Of a stretch of 22,483 nucleotides of DNA, positions 19,203 to 22,483 are shown one piece after another (positions within the stretch are counted from its first letter, which is position 1; the number at the start of each line of letters is the position of its first letter). The notes beneath the pieces are model-generated. The model did no database searches. It was not told the origin of the DNA and saw nothing but the letters and a program-made list of their open reading frames with translations. A program made the position numbers and the translations under genes. Source of the stretch: a virus; IMG/VR virus record IMGVR_UViG_3300002460_000178, positions 1 to 22,483 of that record; one strand, 5' to 3'.

Positions 19203-19793
19203 TTACAATATTCCCTCTGTATATTTTATAAGATAATTTGGTATATCATCTTTTTTCAAATGCCTATTTAGATTCGTTTCGCCTGTGTAATAAGCATACA
19301 GAGCAAGCCTTTTGTTTTTGTATTTCATTAACAAATAAGCCAGATATTTCATGCCGCCTTTTGTGTTATCAAAGGGATGATAGATATCTTTTACCTTCAT
19401 TTTCTTTGCAGTAGCAGGCATGAGCTGCATAATACTGATTGCGCCCTTTTCACTAATAGCCTTCTTGTCAAAGTTAGATTCTTTTTTGATTAATTTCAGT
19501 ATCTCATTATGAGTAAATCCATTCAGGATAGGATACTCCTGATATGATTGATAGATTGCTTTGCTTATATGATATGCAGTAGGATTGTATTTATTTTTTT
19601 TTGGCTTCATTTTATCAATTTCCTGCATTAGTTCATTAATGCTGTTAAGCTGTTCTGTCTTAATAGCAAGCTCTTTTTCGGTCTCCAGCCGCTTTCTCAT
19701 GTCGCAAGAAGACACTGCCAGACCTGTGATTGTGTTTGTAAGCAAGAAAAATCCTGCCAAGATATATAGCAAATATTTTAATTCAAGATTCAT
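19203..19793 (-). CDS. Membrane-anchored SLT-type lytic transglycosylase
   Basis: This 196-residue protein has an N-terminal membrane segment (residues 7-27), a helical linker (31-68), and a lysozyme-like SLT domain. The catalytic glutamate is E105 in LIKKESNFDKKAIS, followed by GAISIMQLMPATAKKM and YLAYLLMKYKNKRLALYAYY, the GxxGLMQ-like and A-YN-like motifs in modified form. It cleaves murein, perhaps to help DNA entry, envelope remodelling or lysis. Being in the early operon, not with holin genes, it may be a host-envelope factor. GGAGGGCTAA precedes the ATG. Confidence 0.88.
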   Translation of the reverse strand: MNLELKYLLYILAGFFLLTNTITGLAVSSCDMRKRLETEKELAIKTEQLNSINELMQEIDKMKPKKNKYNPTAYHISKAIYQSYQEYPILNGFTHNEILKLIKKESNFDKKAISEKGAISIMQLMPATAKKMKVKDIYHPFDNTKGGMKYLAYLLMKYKNKRLALYAYYTGETNLNRHLKKDDIPNYLIKYTEGIL

Positions 19794-19804
19794 TTAGCCC
19801 TCCA

Positions 19805-19912
19805 TTAAAAGGTTATAAAAAGCAATACTATCACTGCCCAAAGAAGAATGGCGGTAGGTATTGCACACAGCAAGACTTTTAAAAAGTTTTTTATAGTGAA
19901 ATCATTATTCAT
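19805..19912 (-). CDS. 35-aa single-pass membrane peptide
   Basis: The ATG at 19912 overlaps the stop of the 69-aa gene (ATGA), with AGGAGGGCTAA before it. It encodes MNNDFTIKNFLKVLLCAI then PTAILLWAVIVLLFITF, one hydrophobic span covering the C-terminal half. It lies directly before the transglycosylase gene, so it may act on the envelope as a holin-like or pinholin-like peptide. That is only a positional guess. Confidence 0.6.
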   Translation of the reverse strand: MNNDFTIKNFLKVLLCAIPTAILLWAVIVLLFITF

Positions 19913-20118
19913 TTAGCCCTCCTATTATAAAGTATACTTCTTGCTTGTTCTTTAGCAAGGAAATAGTACTTATCGGATAATCTATTAAGAGCACTTCTTT
20001 CATATCTATTCAAATCATTGTCTACAAATCGTTGTAAACAATAATTAGACAGTCTATTTACTTTAATTCGTTTATTATTGTATCCCATAGGAATTTTAAG
20101 TTTTTTACCAGTATTCAT
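19909..20118 (-). CDS. 69-aa basic hypothetical protein
   Basis: The ATG at 20118 is preceded by AAGGAGGGCTAA, where TAA is the stop of the upstream gene. It starts MNTGKKLKIPMGYNNKRIKV, then NYCLQRFVDNDLNRYERSAL in a helical stretch, and ends SILYNRRAK, whose codons AGG AGG GCT AAA TGA contain the SD and start overlap for the next gene. It is strongly basic and may bind nucleic acid. No family recognised. Confidence 0.7.
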   Translation of the reverse strand: MNTGKKLKIPMGYNNKRIKVNRLSNYCLQRFVDNDLNRYERSALNRLSDKYYFLAKEQARSILYNRRAK

Positions 20119-20310
20119 TTAGCCCTCCTTAATACACTTGCCACATTTAGGACAAAAATTATAAAGATTCTCTTTAGGTGTTCCTTCAATTAACAAAAAT
20201 CTGGTGTCGCAAGATGTCTCCCATGAATCATCTTCGGCATCAAAGTTGTTTTGTTTCCAGATGCAAAAACCTTCTATAAGATATAAAGTTGCGTCTGATA
20301 CATGAGTCAT
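20119..20310 (-). CDS. 63-aa zinc-finger-like phage protein
   Basis: The protein starts MTHVSDATLYLIEGFCIWKQ, has WETSCDTRFLL in the middle and ends NFCPKCGKCIKEG. C16, C34 and the CPKCG pair fit a widespread small phage protein (Cys ... W.tsC ... FCp.CG). It probably binds zinc. Its last codons (AAG GAG GGC TAA) provide the SD for the next gene, and its own ATG follows an identical SD encoded by a 6-codon micro-ORF. Confidence 0.75.
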   Translation of the reverse strand: MTHVSDATLYLIEGFCIWKQNNFDAEDDSWETSCDTRFLLIEGTPKENLYNFCPKCGKCIKEG

Positions 20311-20331
20311 TTAGCCCTCCTTGATTTTCAT
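20311..20331 (-). CDS. Micro-ORF MKIKEG carrying the next SD
   Basis: ATG AAA ATC AAG GAG GGC TAA. It starts one base after the stop of the small membrane gene and ends just before the ATG at 20310. Its own SD is GAGGAC, and its codons 4-6 are the SD for the zinc-finger gene. It is either a real relay micro-ORF or the remains of a deleted gene whose ends fused. Confidence 0.4.
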   Translation of the reverse strand: MKIKEG

Positions 20332-20490
20332 TTAGTCCTCTTCTTTTAACACACGTCCAATTAATATACTTATTTGAAGAAGAAAAGCAAGTAACCAACC
20401 CGCAACCGCTAAGAAATTATATTCAAAGATTGCAACACTAAGACAACATATATCAGCTATTAGAGCCAGTATTATTATATATTTTCTCAT
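20332..20490 (-). CDS. 52-aa membrane protein
   Basis: The ATG at 20490 (AATGGCTAA upstream, a poor SD) opens MRKYIIILALIADICCLSVA, then FLAVAGWLLAFLLQISILIG and a charged end (RVLKEED). Two membrane spans with a short loop are likely. It is the first gene after the structured RNA element at 20519-20627, which would form the leader of its mRNA. No family recognised. Confidence 0.68.
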   Translation of the reverse strand: MRKYIIILALIADICCLSVAIFEYNFLAVAGWLLAFLLQISILIGRVLKEED

Positions 20491-20518
20491 TTAGCCATTC
20501 CTATGTCTTATCATTTTC

Positions 20519-20627
20519 AAGATGGTATAGAGCTTTCAGACAGACCCCAATCACCGAATTGAACGGCTGACTGGCACTCTCAACCAGAGAAGTCCTTGCG
20601 CTCTGATGCGCAACTCTATACCATCTT
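20519..20627 (-). ncRNA. Candidate structured RNA closed by a perfect 14-bp stem
   Basis: AAGATGGTATAGAG (20519-20532) and CTCTATACCATCTT (20614-20627) pair perfectly over 14 bp. Inside are at least three hairpins, described on the minus strand: TTGCGC-ATCAGA-GCGCAA, a CTCT/AGAG stem-loop, and CAGTCAGCCG against CGGTGATTG with one bulged G. The result is a multi-way junction of about 109 nt. It occupies the only sizeable gap in this part of the operon and is more GC-rich than its surroundings. No tRNA T-loop or hammerhead core was found. The strand is chosen to match the operon, although the fold works on both. Confidence 0.62.
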
Positions 20628-20638
20628 AGAAATAATAA

Positions 20639-20827
20639 TCAATCACTGCTATCCACATTCCACTCAATCTCACAAATATCGCATTGATACTTGTGGTAAC
20701 AATTTCCTAACTGTATTGACCTTAGCTTATGCCCTGCCTTGCAGCACTTAACATACTCCTCTGGCAGATTAGGCGGATTGTAACTATACCAGATGTTTGC
20801 TGTGCCGATATATTTATACTCCTTCAT
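20639..20827 (-). CDS. 62-aa cysteine-rich phage protein
   Basis: I chose ATG 20827 (MKEYKYIGTANIWYSY), which overlaps the preceding stop (ATGA), rather than an upstream frame to 20851. The protein has KCCKAGHKL, GNCYHKYQCDICEIEW near the C-terminus, with CxxC, CxxxxxC and histidines suited to zinc binding. The SD is GGGG. It is the last gene before the structured RNA element. Confidence 0.68.
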   Translation of the reverse strand: MKEYKYIGTANIWYSYNPPNLPEEYVKCCKAGHKLRSIQLGNCYHKYQCDICEIEWNVDSSD

Positions 20828-21000
20828 ATTATCCCCTGCCTTTTCAGCCAAGCCTCATAATCCTTATCCTTGCTTATTTCATCTATTGTGGTATCATCAA
20901 GGGCATCATACGCCCTGCTTCTTGCAACAAAATAAAATATTGTGATTATAGCCAAAACACTTAAACCTAATAATATCAATCCTAAATAATACCAGAACAT
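20824..21000 (-). CDS. 58-aa single-pass membrane protein
   Basis: I chose ATG 21000 (MFWYYLGLILLG), with GGAGGGC 3 nt upstream, over 21018. One strong membrane span (residues 2-27, LGLILLGLSVLAIITIFYFV) is followed by a charged cytosolic-looking tail YDALDDTTIDEISKDKDYEA and LKRQGII. The topology resembles small phage membrane regulators, but no specific role is visible. It overlaps the next gene by 4 nt. Confidence 0.72.
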   Translation of the reverse strand: MFWYYLGLILLGLSVLAIITIFYFVARSRAYDALDDTTIDEISKDKDYEAWLKRQGII

Positions 21001-21037
21001 AAGCCCTCCTTCTTGCATACAGCAAGGTTAATTAATC

Positions 21038-21298
21038 TCAGCAGCCAAAGTTATCTTCAATCTGCTGATATGTTTTTGTGTTGCTTATGAGTCTTAATCC
21101 AAGTTCTTTCTGATAATCCTCAATGAATTTATTATTCAAGGCAAAGAGTGTCTTGATAATATCATGCTCCTTTGCATCAATGAGCAGCCTGCCGATATTC
21201 TCTGCTATAATGCTTTTTTCAAAACCTGTCTTGCCTTCTGCATTTTTCAGTAATAGATATATTCCGTTTGCTAATTCTTTGTAATTTTGTTCTATCAT
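21038..21298 (-). CDS. 86-aa helical hypothetical protein
   Basis: The ATG at 21298 has GGAGGGC about 5 nt upstream and follows the micro-ORF's TGA (overlapping context CAATGAAATG). The protein is all helical: YKELANGIYLLLKNAEGKTG, IIAENIGRLLIDAKEHDIIK, then KFIEDYQKELGLRLI. Such small helical proteins in early operons can bind host proteins, but there is no family match that I recognise. Confidence 0.72.
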   Translation of the reverse strand: MIEQNYKELANGIYLLLKNAEGKTGFEKSIIAENIGRLLIDAKEHDIIKTLFALNNKFIEDYQKELGLRLISNTKTYQQIEDNFGC

Positions 21299-21299
21299 T

Positions 21300-21356
21300 T
21301 CATTGCCCTCCCTCTAATTCCCCATTAGCTATTTTTTGGATTCGTATTTCATTCAT
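21300..21356 (-). CDS. 18-aa micro-ORF between two early genes
   Basis: The ATG at 21356 overlaps the stop of the 97-aa gene (ATGA), and the frame runs MNEIRIQKIANGELEGGQ, stopping in CAATGA just before the next ATG. The codons GAG GGA GGG near the end are the SD of the next gene. The perfect junctions on both sides suggest it is translated, if only to relay ribosomes. Confidence 0.45.
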   Translation of the reverse strand: MNEIRIQKIANGELEGGQ

Positions 21357-21646
21357 AATCTTAATTGCATGTTCTTTTGATTTCGCCCAAATTTCGCCTC
21401 AAAATCCGCCACCGTCCATGCTTTAGGGTCAATCCGTGAAAATTTATACCACACATCCCTGCCGCAATCAGGACATTGGACTATCGCGAGCTTTGGCAAC
21501 GATTCCTTTGGCACTGCAAGCCATAGAGCGCCATCACAGTCTTCGTATGGACAATCGCCGAAATTCATATAATAATCTCCATTCCCAATATCAGGAATTT
21601 TTTTCATGGCTTTGACCATGATATCAATTAAAATGTCTTCTTCCAT
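21353..21646 (-). CDS. 97-aa zinc-ribbon protein
   Basis: The ATG at 21646 follows a weak SD (AAAGAGGG, 13 nt away). The protein starts with an amphipathic helix (ILIDIMVKAMKKIP), then NFGDCPYEDCDGALWLAV and VQCPDCGRDVWYKFSRIDP: CxxxxC and CxxC pairs that form a zinc ribbon. The C-terminal part (AWTVADFEAKFG) is a short helix. It may bind DNA or RNA, or a host polymerase subunit. The specific role is unknown. Confidence 0.75.
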   Translation of the reverse strand: MEEDILIDIMVKAMKKIPDIGNGDYYMNFGDCPYEDCDGALWLAVPKESLPKLAIVQCPDCGRDVWYKFSRIDPKAWTVADFEAKFGRNQKNMQLRL

Positions 21647-21652
21647 TTATTG

Positions 21653-21688
21653 TTATTTGCCCTCTTTCACTAATTCTTTTTCTGGCAT
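21653..21688 (-). CDS. 11-aa micro-ORF overlapping an early gene end
   Basis: AAGGAG lies 8 nt before ATG 21688, which opens MPEKELVKEGK and stops at TAA. It overlaps the last 19 nt of the 80-aa gene in another frame. Its codons AAA GAG GGC AAA contain the SD for the 97-aa gene. It has the same KEG(x) ending as other micro-ORFs here. Confidence 0.4.
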   Translation of the reverse strand: MPEKELVKEGK

Positions 21689-21912
21689 TTTTTATTCTCC
21701 TTTTCTAATTCTTTCAAAACGCATTTTCCTATTTCAGGCTTGCTCAGCCTGTCCCAGTTGTCTCTCTTTGAGATGCCCAGTAAATATCCCTCCAGTAGTG
21801 CCTTTCTGTGTATCCTGTGTCTGATTGTTACTGCGCTATATATCCCCATATTCCTGATAAATCCTAATTCATTTTCTGTTGTCCATATTGTGTGATGCTT
21901 TTCTGTTTTCAT
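21670..21912 (-). CDS. First gene of the early operon, 80-aa phage protein
   Basis: The ATG at 21912 has AAAGGAG upstream after a structured leader. The protein has IWTTENELGFIRNMG, GYLLGISKRDNWDRLSKPEI (about residues 42-61) and a basic tail. I recognise the 'WTtenELeFIRn.G......Yl.....R..W' pattern from uncharacterised phage proteins. It is probably the first to be made. DNA-binding or regulation is plausible but unproven. Confidence 0.72.
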   Translation of the reverse strand: MKTEKHHTIWTTENELGFIRNMGIYSAVTIRHRIHRKALLEGYLLGISKRDNWDRLSKPEIGKCVLKELEKENKKCQKKN

Positions 21913-21936
21913 AAGTAAGCGTCTCCTTTAAATAAG

Positions 21937-21975
21937 AATGCCCTATCATAGGCCATAAGTCTACAATAGGGCATT
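21937..21975 (-). promoter_or_regulatory. Leader hairpin 2 of early operon
   Basis: AATGCCCTAT (21937-21946) pairs perfectly with ATAGGGCATT (21966-21975) around a 19-nt loop. On the minus strand it lies about 10 nt before the AAAGGAG of the first early gene. No T-run follows, so it is more likely to control translation or mRNA stability than to terminate. Confidence 0.55.
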
Positions 21976-22080
21976 ATATCTCGAAAGCAGGCAAAGGGAT
22001 ATTGGCATATCGGTCGCCCACTGGTTCAAGTTTATTAAATTGTTCATTTCATAGTTTGTTAAATCCGATATGCCAATCAT
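21961..22080 (-). CDS. Possible 39-aa leader peptide, leaderless start
   Basis: The ATG at 22080 lies 7 nt after the promoter's -10, near the predicted transcription start, and opens MIGISDLTNYEMNNLINLNQ, ending YNALL at a TAG. It lacks an SD, so it would be a leaderless ORF. Both arms of the 22001-22077 inverted repeat lie inside it. It could be a translated leader peptide linked to attenuation, or chance. Confidence 0.3.
   Translation of the reverse strand: MIGISDLTNYEMNNLINLNQWATDMPISLCLLSRYNALL
22001..22077 (-). promoter_or_regulatory. Long-range inverted repeat in the early leader
   Basis: ATTGGCATATCGG (22001-22013) and CCGATATGCCAAT (22065-22077) form perfect 13-bp arms 51 nt apart, beginning a few bases after the predicted transcription start. 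In RNA they would fold into a large stem-loop. In DNA they could be a pair of operators for a looping repressor. A riboswitch-like or autoregulatory leader is possible. Confidence 0.55.
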
Positions 22081-22087
22081 GGGATGA

Positions 22088-22116
22088 AGCATATCATAGC
22101 ATTTAAAACTTGTCAA
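22088..22116 (-). promoter_or_regulatory. Leftward early promoter
   Basis: TTGACA (22116-22111), a 17-nt spacer and TATGCT (22093-22088) form a likely sigma70 promoter. It sits in a 245-bp intergenic region upstream of the whole leftward early operon (first gene ATG 21912). The predicted start is near 22080. Confidence 0.65.
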
Positions 22117-22157
22117 GCATTTTTTTTAAATATTTTTCAAAACCACCATCCCTGTTT

Positions 22158-22483
22158 TTAATTTAACATACTGGTTGCAATATAAGCATCTGTGCCGTCA
22201 ACATCGCCTACGGCACAGAATATACTGCCATTCCATGTGATGCCGTAAAGGGTAACATTCTTAGGATTAGCCCTTTCAGTCCATGTAATACCGTCAGGTG
22301 ATGTTAAAATATAAGCATCTGTGGCGTCAGCAAAACCTACGGCACAGAATATACTGCCGTTCCATGTGATACCCCAAAGGGTAACATTCTTAGGATTAGC
22401 CCTTTCAGTCCATGTAATGCCATCAGGACTGGTTGCAATATAAGCATCTGTGCCGTCAGCAACCCCTACTGCACAAAATATAC
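22158..22483 (-). CDS. Asp-box (BNR-like) repeat protein, C-terminus only
   Basis: The last 107 residues are visible; the gene continues beyond the right edge. It is built of a 43-residue unit containing SPDGITWTERANPKNVTL then GITWNGSIFCAVG and TDAYI. SxDGxTW is the Asp-box signature of sialidase-like beta-propellers. Phages use such domains in fibres, spikes and receptor-binding proteins. It ends ATSMLN. In a circular genome this would be the far end of the late leftward operon. The DNA units are very similar, suggesting recent expansion. Confidence 0.8.
   Translation of the reverse strand, partial: IFCAVGVADGTDAYIATSPDGITWTERANPKNVTLWGITWNGSIFCAVGFADATDAYILTSPDGITWTERANPKNVTLYGITWNGSIFCAVGDVDGTDAYIATSMLN
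22181..22483 (-). repeat. 129-bp tandem repeats encoding Asp-box units
   Basis: TATAAGCATCTGTG begins at 22181, 22310 and 22439, exactly 129 bp apart (43 codons). Long identical stretches (for example GGGTAACATTCTTAGGATTA) show little divergence. Two full units and a partial third are in the window, and more probably lie to the right. Such near-identical repeats can expand or shrink by slippage and may be misassembled. Confidence 0.85.

Noticed and set aside
20519-20627. tRNA gene or hammerhead ribozyme
   Set aside because: The closing stem is 14 bp, not 7. There is no GTTCRANNC T-loop or anticodon arm of normal size, and CTGATG is not followed by the GA and GAAA core needed for a hammerhead.
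22000-22078. tRNA-like fold with GGTTCAAG in the early leader
   Set aside because: The T-loop-like string is not inside a matching 5-bp T-stem, and the 13-bp arms do not form an acceptor stem with CCA or a discriminator base.
1-22483. CRISPR array or diversity-generating retroelement
   Set aside because: No regularly spaced direct repeats with unique spacers and no reverse transcriptase motif (xADD) were seen on either strand. The Asp-box repeats are coding.

Overview
This window is about 22.5 kb of a tailed dsDNA phage or prophage genome, roughly 40% GC, with densely packed genes, strong Shine-Dalgarno (SD) sequences and many ATGA or TAATG stop/start overlaps. The head genes look like the podovirus type of Bordetella phage BPP-1: a Bbp16-like cement protein, a BPP-1-type major capsid protein, a Bbp19-like protein and a 'head-to-tail connecting' portal. 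The host cannot be named from the sequence; gene style and an SLT-type transglycosylase suggest a Gram-negative bacterium.

Layout. (1) 1-8222, minus strand: the late operon, read right to left from TerS, a 40-aa zinc ribbon, TerL, a cupin-like protein, a membrane/coiled-coil virion protein, portal, Bbp19-like protein, a 496-bp AT-rich gap, scaffold, major capsid, cement protein and small head or tail proteins. (2) 8223-8404: an AT-rich divergent control region with a near-consensus rightward promoter. (3) 8405-9894, plus strand: a short operon of small zinc-finger and hypothetical proteins plus an HNH endonuclease, with an internal and a terminal terminator. (4) 22116 down to 10001, minus strand: a long early operon starting at a TTGACA promoter and a structured leader. 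It holds very small proteins and micro-ORFs, a candidate structured RNA, a lytic transglycosylase, a VRR-NUC nuclease, a Bet/RecT annealing protein, an RecB-like nuclease with its motifs in an unusual order, a DNA methyltransferase, a replicative helicase loader and a protein of possible RAMP-like fold. (5) 22158-22483, minus strand: the C-terminus of an Asp-box repeat protein, probably a fibre or spike, entering from outside the window. If the genome is circular this would be the end of the late operon.

Main discovery. Inside the early operon (14861-15698) lie three imperfect palindromes with integron attC architecture: TAAC at one end, GTTA at the other, paired inner arms and a central hairpin. 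The middle one closely matches the classical aadA-type attC. They separate a SAM-dependent methyltransferase and a 58-aa protein, and in all three cases the TAA stop of the leftward gene sits on the G^TTA crossover site. No integron integrase is present in the window. This looks like an integrase-less cassette array carried in a phage early operon, with the genes oriented to match the phage operon but apparently opposite to attC polarity.

Other points of note are a 109-nt element closed by a perfect 14-bp stem, hairpin-SD modules in the rightward operon, micro-ORFs that encode the next gene's SD, and a block swap in the RecB-like nuclease.
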